Origin: Lichina pygmaea
Taxonomy: Eukaryota; Ascomycota; Lichinomycetes; Lichinales; Lichinaceae
Reading direction: 5' to 3'
Length of the DNA stretch: 64,000 nt
NCBI GenBank assembly: GCA_963422465.1
Contig: OY730169.1
Coordinates: forward strand, 3,844,001-3,908,000
Each line of letters starts with the position of its first letter. Within the stretch, counting starts at the first letter, position 1. The position numbers and the translations under genes are program-made. The notes under the pieces are model-generated. The model did no database searches. It saw only the letters and a program-made list of their open reading frames with translations, and was not told where the DNA came from. Positions 20,998-33,009 of this stretch are shown one piece after another.

Positions 20998-23236
20998 ATG
21001 ACAATCTCGTTGACGGGCACGACGCCCACGGCCGTCGCAAAGTCCACCACCGCCGTCGGAGTCGACCCGGAGGCGCTCCGTCACCAGGCTGCCGCCAAGC
21101 GGTCGTCGCGATCGACGTCGGTCAAGAGCGATGACAAGAGACCCTGCTGCGAGTGGGCCAACTGCGGTCGCGACTTCGACAACGCCGAACAGCTCTATGT
21201 CGGTCGATCTCTGCGCCCCAGTCGCGCCGCGGACGCTGACTGACATCTCCGCCGTAGACGCACGTCTGCGACGATCACATCGGCCGCAAGATCAAACAGA
21301 ACTTGAATCTGAACTGCGGCTGGCCAGGCTGTACCGTTCAGGCCCAGAAGCGCGACCACATCACCTCCCACGTCCGGGTCCACATTCCCTTCAAGCCGTA
21401 TCGATGCCCGCTGTGCGCGAAGACGTTCAAGCGCCCCCAAGACCTTCGCAAGCACGTAAAGGTGAGTCCGGTCACGTTGTCAAGGCGGGGCGGGCAGGTT
21501 ATTGTCAAAGTCCGGTGCTCGAGTAGATCCGACGGGAGCTCGAACGGGCGAAATCCAATACAGCCGGCTGATTCCTTTCCTCCCCTAGATCCACGCGGAA
21601 GACCCCGAACGGACCCAGGGCACTTCACAGACAAAGACCTCGCCGACCACGAACGGTCATGGCTCCGTCCGTGGCCACGGCCACGGCCACGTCCATGGTC
21701 ATGGTAACGGCAATGGAGTTGGCAACGGCCACGGCCACGGCCACGGTGAGTTCAGTCCCCTCGTCTCCCCCGACCGGTGTCGCTTTGAGGTTCGGCCACC
21801 CGTGATGCGACTCCGAACCTGACGGAAGCCGTCCAGACTCGAGCAACCCGCTAGGGTCGCTCACCGAGAGCAGCGCGGCGCCCTACTTGGTGAACCAGCT
21901 TTCCTCGGCGCCGAGCGCTCAGCAGGCCTATGGCCCCGTCGGCAACGGCGTGGGCTCCAACTACTACGGAGCCCCGTTCTCGCCCAACCTGTTCTACCCG
22001 CAAGGGCTGGGACAGGCGCTCGGCGGCGTACCCGAGCCCCGAAAGCGGGAGCTCGACACGATGGACGACCTTTTCCGGGCCATCAAGCGCCGCGAGATCG
22101 ATCCGGCCTCGTACCGTCAGGTCGCCGACGCCCTTGCGGGTCTGCAAGGCGTCGACCTGACCATGCCGGCGTCCGTGGCGGCGTCGCAGACGAACATGTC
22201 GGCCCTGCACGGCGGAGCGCAGCAACCTGTGGCGATGGCTCAGACGTCGCTCGGTCTGCCGCCGCTGGCGAACCTGAAGACGAAGACGGATCTGCTCAAC
22301 GCTCAGCACTGGCTCGAGCAGAGCCACGCCACCGCGTACGAGGAGGCCTTGGCGGCCTCGGCGGCCTCGACCCACGGCGCCATGCAACATCACGGGCAGT
22401 ACGGCGCCCACATGGGCTCCCCTCCGCCGGCGGCGACGGCGGCCCTTTCGCCCGCGCCGTCTCTGACCAGCCGGGCTTCGTCCTACTCGACCGGGCACGG
22501 CAGCACGCCCAACACCCAAGCGACTCTCCCCGTCGTACATCCGTCGTCGCTCTCTCCCATGCCGTTCAAGCTGGATCCGACGACGAGCGGCATGTCACCG
22601 GGCACCGTCTACCCTCGGCTGCCGACCGGATCCCACGCCGGCGACGTCTCGGCCGGGTTCGGTCCGGTCGGCTCGCTCCACGCGACGGCGGGTCTTGACA
22701 CCACGTTCGGCGGCGACCGTCGTCTCCACTACTCGGGTGGCATGCTACAGAAGTGCGCCAGACCGGACCGTCGGGCGCCGACGGCGGACGAGGTCAACGG
22801 TCGCCACCCCGTCGACGATGGCGCCGGCAAGAACGGCGAGGCTCGCGAAGACGCGGAAGCCGTCCTGTCCACGAAGACGGAGGCAATCTCGCTGACGCTG
22901 GCGGTCATCGACCCTCGTCTGCACCCGTCGTCCGACGTCAGGACCGAGATCACCGAGAAGGAAGGCCGCCCCGAACCGGTCGAGAACGAGCTGGCCATGA
23001 CGCTCGAGCGGCTGAAGAGGCTCGTTCACGCCAAGCTACAGCAGCAAGACTACGACTACCTCGACTCGGACAGCGGCGACGACGACGCCACCGTCGACGA
23101 GCACGCGAACGACGTCGGGCGCGATGACGTCTGCAACGCCGAGGCGCCGAACAGCACGTTTCCCGAGTGCAACGGCCGAGACCGCGACGATGGCGGTCGT
23201 CTAAGCTATCCCCGCATCAGGACGCTGAATTTCTAA
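20998..23236 (+). CDS. pacC: pH-response transcription factor PacC/Rim101 (4 exons, 647 aa)
   Basis: The alkaline-pH regulator, activated by the Pal/Rim pathway through proteolysis. Exons 20998-21198, 21258-21461, 21589-21745 and 21855-23236 join in frame. Three C2H2 fingers are present: finger 1 '[18 protein letters not shown]' with its His residues in exon 2, finger 2 '[19 protein letters not shown]', and finger 3 '[19 protein letters not shown]' crossing into exon 3. A Gly-His repeat (GHGHGH) follows. The conserved interior '[20 protein letters not shown]' is present. Two YPX(L/I) motifs, YPRL (440-443) and YPRI (639-642), match the PalA/Rim20 docking signals known to govern cleavage. Total length is normal for the family. 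The first donor is the less common GTCGGT. Confidence 0.95.
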
Positions 23237-26200
23237 GACGACGGCGCTCGCCGAAGAGAAGGCACAGCGAACGCTTGGGTGGCGCGATCGAGGACGATAC
23301 CTGTGGGATGAAGGAGGACGGTCCGGAGCTGACCAACCTGCCTTTCTCGCCGGGGGGCCGTGGTTGCCGATCTCCTATCTTGTTTCTCTTTCTTTCTCTC
23401 TTTATACCAGGGGGGGGGGGGGGCGGACGTCTGCGAGGGTCTATCAGGATGATGTCGACGACGACGAACATGAAGGGTCGGAGGAGGATACACTCGGCAC
23501 GAGCGGAGGATGGCTTGGTCTGACAAGCACCGCCCGCCACGTTTCTCCTTTCGACCGACGCTCTGTCTCTTCCATTTCTTGCTCCTCCAGCACGATTGCT
23601 TGGCTGCCGCTACCTCGGCGTAGCATGTACAGTAACAAAGATGGCAGGCGGACCGGTACGGGCGGTAGACATTTGCCTGCGGTCCTGAATTTACTCTCAT
23701 ATCTTCTACTCTCTTTGGTCTGTTGAATTTGGCAAACCCTACTCTTACTCTCCCAGTCTGTATGATTTGCAATGCTACTGCCACTAGATAATTCTGTGCA
23801 GTCCAGTGTGCAAGACCTGAGCGCCTGGACGATGAGCCGAGTGCAGATGATTACATATAAAGTCACGTGATGGAAGCCTTTTCGTAGCTGCCTGGTGTGA
23901 TTAGCTTCTGACAGTGACGACACCGACAATGACAACGTTCCAGGACAACTTACGTATCGTACGCAAGTCAGCCCCGTTCCCGGTCGACACCGAGTCGACA
24001 AAGTTTTGTTGGCCATCGCAGTGTGTGCCAAGCAATCTCTTCTTACGTAAGACAGAGGTGCTTTGGTGCCTCGGACACAATTTCCGCTGAGAAAAACGCG
24101 ACTGTCAAAAGTACTGATTGTCTCTGATGATTCTTGTCGTCCTTGCGCGCAACAGGCACTGCGAACCCCTGCTACGTACACACGGTACAGTCTGCTACTG
24201 TACTGTGCGAGTAAGCTGTCGAGGGCTGAATAAGCCACGGATTCTGGCATTGCGGTCGATTTTGGCTTATCAGATCAAGATTGGCTTGGCTACATCAATG
24301 GAACTTTGCTTAGACGAGGCTACGCCTCGATATCGGACGCGGTTCGGAGCCGAGAACCTTATATCAACAGCTTCGGCCAGAATGCGATGATTTCGACATC
24401 CTGCTTTCTGGCTTTACGGTATGTCTGTACGCACTCGGAGTATGATATCTTTGTGCATGATTTTTGGTCCCTCTTACTTCCATGCCCCCTTCGCTTAGTA
24501 CAAATACTTCTAGTTTTGTGACACTCCCTAGAATAACTAAGTACTACAGTACTAAACTTTTGGGGTATCAGCCCACCGACAACCCAACTCCACACCACTC
24601 AGAGTCCCCACAGCGCCGAAAATGCCATGTATGACATCGAAAATAAGATCTGGCTGGATAGACCTAGAGCTAGGCATTGGATACGACTAGAAAAAAAACG
24701 CGACCGAAGAATGTAGGCTGTGTGATGCTACCAGGACTTATGAAGCTCATACCTTGCTTGACTTGAAGAGATACCTAGCTTTATATGGTGTGGCTCGGCA
24801 AAGTGCATGTACTGATTTATGCGGGGGGGCATGGAAATAAGCGGGGGGGCACCGAAGTAATCTACGTGCATAGTGGGGGGTACCAGAGTGATTGTCGGTA
24901 CTTCCGTACAATGATACCTGTGTAGATGCGAAGCCGATCTATTCATTTGTGCGCGATGGAAGCGCCTAAGTAGGGCTAGGCTAGCAGTCACGTGGGGTGT
25001 CACGTGACGTGGAAACCACACCTGCTACAAGTATGAGAGCTGCCCAACACGAAACCGCCCATCCTACTCCGTATATGTGCAACCATCATCCAGTCATCGG
25101 TGCAGGTGAGCTGGCACTTGGTTGATGCGGACCACAGCCGGAAATGTCTCAGTGCGAGTCTCTTGCCTGCTGAGGTGGCGCTACGAGGAGGTAGCTGAGC
25201 ATCAGTGCGGCGCTGAAAGATACTCTTGTTTAGAAGCTTGCGGTGACGATCACCTGTGTCAGAAGGCCCAACCAAAAGACTCGACAGCCCTGATCAGGTG
25301 ATCAGAACTGCCTTTGGCTGATTATATAAGGTTGCACGTGACAACCTGCATAGGCGAGCCTGCAAAGACCGACGAGCACGCCGTGCACGACGCTCATGAT
25401 GATACTGTACCGAACAGCGGCCGCATCATGACGACAATCTCAGACGGAGTTTGTTTCTCGGCTGGATACTTTGACGTTGCGTTGGAGTTACTCGGTGCTG
25501 GGATGATATTCTACAACCACGCGCGCTCTCAGCCTCCCAGCCGTCACACACAAAGATTCCTTGGCCCTGAGTACGGCATCGGTGTCGGACGAGAAGGCCG
25601 ATGGTCGATCGGGCTGAACGAGGCTTTGGGATGTTCTTCCCCGATGCGCTCAAAGTGCCTACTCCACTGCAGCGCTCGGAGGAACGGAAGCGTACGCCGC
25701 GTGAGTCCTCCGTCGTCCGGCTGGCCAGCAAGTCATGCGCGCTAAGCGAGTGGAGCTTTTAATAGGACTCCCAAGGATCTTGGCGAAAAGCAAATGTCCC
25801 TCCGCTCCACAATGAAAGACCTGCTCAAACAGGGGGACTGAGGCACAGAACCAGTACTCCCTCCGTTGGCCGAGGCTGCGTGGCCGACCACTGCCGGGAT
25901 GCACCGCTGGGGGCAGCGGGAAAGGACTACTGATACGTACCTCGTACGTATGGTACGCTTCTCAACTTGCGGCACAATGTCTTTGATCCGGGCCACTGCG
26001 GATGTTGTTCCAGTTTCCAACGGCAATCAGCCTTGCCATCCCAGGGTGCTCCGTACTCATGCCAATAACGCCACCGAATGCGACGTCGCTCGGCGCAAGT
26101 AGCCGATCGCATCACCTTGTGCTCGACTCTGAGATTCGGCCGCCTGCCAATGGCGACGACCAATGAGAGCCTGATAAGCTCAAGCTCGTCTGCACGACGG

Positions 26201-27093
26201 CAGCATCGAGAAAGCCTGCTTGGGCGGCGCAACCAAGAAACTGGAAGCAACAGCCCTGTCTCGCGGACCACGTCCACGACCCAGTTCGCCATCCTGTTCG
26301 CCGTCATGTCCGTCATCATCTGCAGCCGTCAGACGGCAAAAGAGACTCGGCCGCGGAAGGAGGGGACACAGGCCGCTGACGGTGACATTCCCTGCCTCAC
26401 CGGTAACCTCGTACGTTCGCTTCCGCATCGTGGACGCCACAGTGGTTGCTAACTCAGGGTGTCACCAGTGTCTGTTCCAGGACGGCAAATTCTCCAGGAG
26501 GATGGAGGTGTGGCATGGCGTGGTACTCGCCGCACTAGCATCTTGGCACTGTACGCTCCTCACCAGGTACTACCTACGTCGGAGCCGTTGACGACTCTCG
26601 TCTCAATCTAACGTCGCCCCGTTCGGATCGGCGGGACGAAGGTCCGCACGGGTTCCCTTCGTGCCCGAGTTCGCTTCCCAAACTCTGATGGGGCCCGTCC
26701 AACCACGTCCGCCATACCCTGATGGATCAGCTCCGCCGTTGTCGTCCCGCGGCGGAGCATTCCCAGATCTCGCCGTCCAGCCCCATCCTCTCGACCTCAA
26801 ACAGGCGGGTGGATGGAGGAAGACGGAATCGAGAGCAGTGTCGCCTTTCTTTCGACATAACCCAGCTGGCGTCGCGTCGGCCGTGTCGCATCAAGTCTGG
26901 GTTGCCATCTTGGAGATATCGTCCCCTGGTCGACCGATCTCGTTCTCTCACATCCACACTCTTTACGTCCGCTGTGCTGGCTCTCTTTTGACGGTTCGGT
27001 GTTCGCTCATTACGCCTGTTGATCCCTACATAAGTATTAATACAGCATCATCTTCCTCGGCTACCTTGCTCCCCTCGGTTTCCCTCCTCGAAG
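23237..27093. other. Gene-poor region between pacC and the lipase
   Basis: About 3.9 kb with no gene I can support. The start is pacC 3' flank with a 14-bp G run (23410-23423). Several CACGTG E-box palindromes cluster near 24989-25015 and 25336-25342, and GTAC motifs occur near 24170-24205 and 25937-25960. A TATA-like 'attatataagg' at 25321 precedes only a short unrecognised frame. The last 60 bp before the lipase ATG are C/T-rich, as in many fungal core promoters. Confidence 0.55.
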
Positions 27094-28310
27094 ATGAAGG
27101 GTCTCCTCGTTGTCGCGTCTGTCCTCATCGCGGCGACCACTGCAAAGCCGCTCAGGCTCCAGTCGCGAGGTGAGAGGCCGAGCCCATCGCCAATGTCCCA
27201 TTCTGCCACGGGCACTGACTGAATCTTCTGTTCGACAGCCATCGATGGGAGCCTGTTCGGCCTGTTCAAGCTGACGTCCCAGTATGCCGCGGCGGCGTAT
27301 TGCGACAAGAACAACGACGAGGCGCCCGGCAAGCTCGTCTGCCGGCCGGGTAACTGCCCGCTCGTGCAATCGGCCGACACGCTGACGACGGTCGAGTTCC
27401 GGGAGTGAGTGGATCCGAAGCCTCGTGGAGAAGCAAAGGACCCAGGGCTCTCCCAGCCGTTCTCTACGGGAGAACGGTCTCGACCCTGACGTGCTAACGC
27501 ACGCCCTCTCGCTCCAGCACGGTCGCAACCGACACCACCGGCTTCGTCGCCGTCGACAGGACCAACAGGAACGTCATCTGCACCTTCCGCGGCTCGACCT
27601 CGGCACGCAACTGGCTCTCCAACCTCAACTTCTTCCCGCGGCCGACCGACATCTGCCCCGGCTGCGCCGTGCACGAGGGCTTCAGCAGGGCCGTCGGCGA
27701 GGTGCGCGGCCGCGTCGTTCCCGGCATCCGCGCCGCCCTCGCCGCGAACCCGGGCTTCGACGTCGTCGTCACCGGCCACAGCCTGGGCGGGGCCTTGGCG
27801 ACCATCACGGCGGCCGAGGTGCGGAAGGCTGGTATCTCGGCGGCCTTGGTACGTTTCTGTACATCTTTTTTTTTTTCTCTGCAGCAGTTCTATTCACGGA
27901 GCCTTGATTCGGCCGGGCGACGCACTCACTCCCTCGCTTCCCCGGAGAAAACGAGATGCGTCTCGCTGACCAAGCTCGCGCAAAGAAAACAGTACACCTA
28001 CGGCGCCCCGCGCGTCGGCAACAAAGCCTTTGCCGACTTCGTCGGCGCCCAAGCCGGCGGAAACTTCCGGGTCACCAACGCCAACGACCTCGTGCCGCGG
28101 CTGCCGCCGCGCGAGTTTGGCTACGCGCACGTCAAGCCGGAGTACCACATCGTGAGCGCGGGCGGCGACGTGTCGGCCGACGAAGTCGCTTACCTGGCCA
28201 ACCCCAGCAGGCGCCAGGGCAACGCCGGCGCCGACGGCTTCAACATCGACGCGCACGGTCAGTACTTTGGGCCCATTAGCGCCTGCGGCAACTTTGAGCT
28301 TGTCAAATGA
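27094..28310 (+). CDS. Secreted class 3 lipase (4 exons, 296 aa)
   Basis: An extracellular alpha/beta hydrolase of the fungal Lipase_3 family (Rhizomucor lipase and feruloyl esterase relatives). It should hydrolyse ester bonds of acylglycerols or similar substrates. Exons 27094-27169, 27239-27404, 27518-27848 and 27993-28310 join in frame. The N-terminus is a signal peptide (MKGLLVVASVLIAATTAKP) followed by a Lys/Arg-containing segment that may be a pro-region. The oxyanion-side motif 'CTFRGSTSARNWLSNL' precedes the nucleophile elbow 'VTGHSLGGALAT' with Ser169. The other predicted catalytic residues are Asp223 (in NANDLVPRLPP) and His279 (in NIDAHGQYFG). Several paired Cys residues suggest disulphides. 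Length is typical. Substrate preference (lipid, feruloyl or acetyl ester) cannot be read from the sequence. Confidence 0.93.
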
Positions 28311-28440
28311 TGTCGGTATCGGGATGGGCCAGCCGTTGTCGGGATGGCATTGTCCTCGTCAGGATAGTTCTGTCCTTGTCGGGATGGTATTGTCCTTGTC
28401 GGGGATGGCACTGTCGTTTCTGTCATGGCAATGCTGGTGG
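28310..28440. repeat. Minisatellite just after the lipase stop
   Basis: About four imperfect copies of a 25-28 bp unit containing 'tgtcgggatggyattgtcct'. They start directly at the lipase stop codon and so lie in its 3' untranslated region. Confidence 0.75.
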
Positions 28441-30373
28441 TCTGGATGGTCCTGTCGCGTCTTGTCACGGCACCGCTCCCGTTCAAGACGACCAAGGTCG
28501 TGCACACCCGTGTCTTGCACAGACGGCACTTGGCCTAAAGGAACGCGGACGGCGGGGGTGGATGAAGGAGGGGGGGGGGGGGGGGGGGGGGCGCAGATGG
28601 GAACCGGGACCGTGACGATGACTGCGGAGGGAGGAGGAGGACTCTTTTACGTTCTTTCTTGGCTTTGCTGGCATAGCACGACACTCTGCGCGTCTTGGGG
28701 GGCTCTGTTGTCTGGTACTCAAGAGGGGGGGGGATGGTACTTTCTCGAGACCCCGGGGAGGGCGATGATGAATAGAGGAGGCGTTGGCGCTGGCACCGGC
28801 GCTGGGAGCATCACCCACCGTCATGATCATGATCGTCATGTAACGTACTTTTAATGCAATCCGTGTCTTTCCACTGGTTCCCTCCTGGGTCTTTTGTCTC
28901 TTCTTCCTTCTGTCCTTCTGTCCTGTTTCTCTCTTGCTTCCTTTTTAGTTTCTTCCTTCCCATCTCATCTCTCTATTCCTTCCTTCCTTCCTTCCTTTCT
29001 TCCTTTCTTCGCCTCTTCCTTTCTTCACCTCTACTCCCCCCCCCCCCCCCCCCCCCCCCGGTCCCCTCCATCTCATTTGCTTTTCCCCTTTCCCCTTTTC
29101 ACTTATGCCTTGCCCACTTTTCAGCTTTTTTCCTTTCCATCCCTTGCCTCTCTACATATCACTTGGTATAATATGTTCCACGTGAGTTTTCATCAGACAT
29201 GACTTGAGTGACAAGAACATGACGTGACAGAACAGATCATGACAGAACAGATCATGACAGACCATGACGGAAGATAATATCATGTGACATGGCTTGGGCT
29301 TCATATAGCTACCAGTTTACTGCGTAACTTACGCCTTGGACCGGAACACTTTCAGACCAGAAGACAGGACATTTTTAAAGCATAGAAGGTGAGGCCAGAT
29401 TACCTGGCTGGGAGCAGAATACTTGCAAGACCGGGACAAGGAAATTGTCCCTGATTTGTTGGAACCATGTGAGATAAGACTCGATACGCCTTGTACAATT
29501 GACTTTAACCCCCACCCTGAACAGTACATATCCCAAACAACACAACGGTCCTAGCACCCCAACAGTACTATCAAATAACCCAGCAACCCGAGTCGTTCCA
29601 TCAGTCTCACGCCTCGAGACCTCAAAGTCAGGGACCCTTCGTGCAACAACGTCTTTGCGACACTTCCTTGTCAGGCCTCCTTGTCAGGTCTCCGTAGCCT
29701 CCTCGGACGAGAGCGGAGGATGTACGACAGAAAAATGTCCCCCCCCTCATCCACCAATGATACTATAAGCCGTATAAGATGAAGAAAGCACAAGGTGATG
29801 GAAAGGGGCACATGCGAAAGACAGAGGAACAGACAAAAGGCATGTCGTCGACGAGCGACGCGAGTGAGAACCCCCCCCCCCCCCCCCCAAACAAGAAAAC
29901 ATCATGAGTTTTTGAATATCAAACATCTCCAAAAGTCATCGGCTTGTCGTAGGAACTTTAGTCGCTCTCCGTCACCGCGTCGCCGCGTCACCACATCACC
30001 GCATCATCGCTGGGGGAGAGGGGAGGGGGGGGAGAGGAGAGGAGGAGAGGGGAGGGGAGGGGAGAGGTGCTTTGCTCTTGAGACGCTAACTGATCATGGA
30101 TGGAAGAAGGAAAAAGAAGCGAGAGGGGAAGGGGAAGGAAAGGAAAAGAAGGAAAGAGACGGAGGAGGGAGAGATATGAAAGTGATTAAGAGACGTCATG
30201 GAGATACAAGCGTCATTGCCGGGCCTGGCCCAGATTAAAAAGTGGTGATACAGACCAAAAGATGTGGAAGGCCGTCGAGGGCGGGGGAAAGGGCGTAGTG
30301 GATCGTAGCTGGTGGACGGGCTGAAGACCCCAACACGGAGAAGACGACCAGTCAAGGCACGCACAAAGCCGGC
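28311..30373. other. Intergenic between the lipase and MAPKK genes
   Basis: No supportable gene. Contents are low complexity: G22 (28570-28591), a C/T-rich block with ttcc repeats (28855-29035) ending in C24 (29036-29059), tandem 'agaacagatcatgac' units at about 29225-29260, C18 (29871-29888), and a purine-rich ggagg/gaag stretch (30010-30180). Confidence 0.6.
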
Positions 30374-32155
30374 TCAGTCATCCCAGTCCCACACCTCGCG
30401 AAGGAAATGCGCCATGTTGACCTTCTTGGTCTTGATCTCGACCATCCAGGGATGCTCGAGCATGCGCCAGGGCGATCCTCGCCGCGGAGGTTCCTTCTCG
30501 AGACTGTCGCATCGACGGACGTCAGTCGGCCAGCCGGTCGCGCATCGTGTCGTCGGCCCGCGGTGGAAACCCAGGGGGACGCCGAATCGCGAGAGAAGAC
30601 AACAGTAAAAGGGCACGCACCAGCAATCGATAAAGTACTTGAAGTTCTCGCTCCATCGGATGCCGTGCTCGGCTTCGTCCTTGAGCTTCGGAATCGGCTG
30701 CCGCACGATGTAGGTCAAGAGGTCGATGAGACCGGCGCGAGGCTGCATCTCGGTGCCGTCGGCCGGGAAGGGAAATCGGTGCTGGGCCACCTCGAGCAGG
30801 GTGACGCCCAGGGACCACACGTCCGACGTGATCGTGTACGACTGGCCCGTGATGCGTTCGGGCGCCATGTAGTACGACGTGCCGATGAAGGTGTTGGCGT
30901 CGCCTTTGGTGCCAAACTCGCCGCTCACGCCGAAGTCGCAGAGCTTGACCTGGCCGTTGCGGCACAGGAGGATGTTCGACGGCTTGATGTCTGTCGGGCT
31001 CGGTTCAGACGGGGAAAGGGGGGGGGGGGGGGAGGGGGCGAGCTGGTCCCAGCCGTGGCACCTTACCTCGATGGATGATCTTTCGACCGTGCAGGTACGT
31101 CAGGCCGTTCAGGACCCCGTCGGCAACCTTGCCGAGCACCTTCTCGCCCGTGCGGCCGCCGAGCTTCTTGACCTCGCGATAGATGCTGTCGAGCGAGCCG
31201 CCCTCGCAGAACTCCATCGCGATCGAGATGGTGCCGGTCGAGCTGTCGACGAAGGCGCCGTAGTAACGACAGATGTGGTCCGAGGCGCAGTCCTTGTTGT
31301 AGTGCAGCTCGCGCACGATCTGCTTCTTGACGTCCGGGTTCGGATCGGTCGTGATGACCTGGCCACGCCGTCAGCGACAGGGAGAGACGGACCGGGGGGG
31401 GGGGGCCGGACCCCGAGCCGGCCCCTCGCGGCCCGGAGCCAAGGGAAGGTCACCTTGAGGGCAAAGACGGTCTTGCCACCCTTCAACGAGCACCTCGTGA
31501 CGGCCCCGCCGGCGCCCTCTCCGAGGCTACCGAGCTCGACGATCCTCTTGTCGACGCTGACGGCCCTCCAGGTGTCGTCGTCCAGGTCTTCGACGTCCAG
31601 AGGCCGGCCCTTCTCGAGGCTGAGCTTTTCCAGATCCGGTAGGCCGGCGTCGTCCCGATCCATGCCGGATCCGCCGTCGCTGCCTCCCCGATCCGAGTAG
31701 GTCGAGCCGGCGGCGGAGGAAGGGTCGGACGCGCCTTGGGGCTGTCGGAGGCCCATGGCGAAGGAGAGGGCCGAGTACTGCGACGCCGCCGAGGTCGGGC
31801 CGCTGACGCGGCCGTCTCGACCGTCCAGCAAGGCCGAGCTGTCCGAGCGCACGTGGGCCATGTCACCGCCCAGGCTTCCGGGCTGCAGCGTCAAGGGCGG
31901 CGCCATCGGTCTGCCGTTCGGTGCCGGGCCCGGGTGCGGGGTCGTATGGCTCCCCATCGGCGTGGCCAGTCGGAGCTGCGGCAGCTGAGGTCTCGCGGGC
32001 GGGGCGTTCGACGACGACGCGTCGTTGGCAGCGTTCACGAGCGGCCTGCCGCTGGCCGTCGAGGGGATGGCGAGGCCCAAGCGTGGCGGTCGACCGCCGC
32101 CGGCGCCGCGGTTGCCCGGCATCGGCGGCCGCAGGAGCGGGGCTGGCGACGACAT
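30374..32155 (-). CDS. MKK1: MAP kinase kinase, Mkk1/Mkk2 cell-wall-integrity type (4 exons, 497 aa)
   Basis: A cytoplasmic dual-specificity kinase expected to phosphorylate the Slt2/MpkA-type MAPK in the Pkc1 wall-integrity cascade (family knowledge). Exons 32155-31454, 31358-31067, 30990-30621 and 30503-30374 join in frame. A roughly 190-residue disordered Ser/Pro/Gly N-terminus precedes the kinase domain. Visible motifs are the Gly loop '[12 protein letters not shown]', Lys234 (VFALK), the catalytic loop 'IIHRDIKPSN' (Asp332), DFG 350-352, the activation segment with Thr359 and Thr365, '[14 protein letters not shown]', and '[14 protein letters not shown]'. The C-terminal '[20 protein letters not shown]' matches the Mkk group better than Pbs2 or Ste7. 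Introns 1 and 2 carry G runs on the plus strand (poly-C on the sense strand). Confidence 0.93.
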
Positions 32156-32948
32156 GATCGCCGCTCGACCCGAGCTCGAATCACCAAGGGATCGGTGCCC
32201 GGGGCCTGGGAGAAGTCAGAACCTTGTCCTCGCCGACTCGGGACCGGGGGGGGGGGGGCGACGATGACGATGACGATGATACGGGGGGACGCTCACCGGT
32301 CGAGGGGTCGACCGAGGGTGTCACGAACGAATGTGGTCAGGCGGATGCCGGCTCCAACAAGGCCAGACCGATCCTGTCGGTCTAGAATCTCTCCCTCGCA
32401 CCTGTCCGAGGACCGTTGCACCCAAGCGAAGGACGACGACGAAAGGCTGCGGTGGGGCAGCGTTCCCGAGGGCACCGTAGGCTGGCGGTGGAGGGGCAGG
32501 GCTGGCAAGCGGTCGGGGGCTCCCCGGCAGTCGTCAACGACAGGCGTAACGGACAAGGCTCTCGACGACTTTCGTACCGGTGCAAGAGGCGATGTGGAAT
32601 ATCCTCACGTTCTCGTCCTGGGTTACGGGGCAGGTCTCTCTCCTTCGACGGGGGCAATTGGGAATCGAAGACCGAGGCCGATGGACCTGGCCGTGGCCGT
32701 GGGGCAGCTTTTATATCGAGAACGACTGGACTGTTCGAGACCGTGGTGGAACGGTCACCGTGGCCGCCGTAGAACCAGTCGTCGACGTCGGCTTCGGCGT
32801 CGTCGAGAGGCAGAGCGATGAAAATGAAAATATACAGGGTCCGCGATATCGGATGGTGGCACGGTAGCGGTAGGACGATATATAAAGATACGGAGCACGG
32901 CGATCTGTACGACGTCAAGGCTTGTGTTCCCTACTCCGCAAGAAGCAT

Positions 32949-33009
<61 letters not shown>

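Noticed and set aside
23233-24250. Minus-strand frames of 180-270 codons downstream of pacC
   Set aside because: They overlap the pacC 3' flank and a G run. Composition is Ser/Arg-rich without motif, and no start context or splice support is seen.
26661-27173. 170-codon plus-strand frame across the lipase start
   Set aside because: It runs through the C/T-rich promoter and the first lipase exon in another frame, and lacks the signal peptide and lipase motifs.
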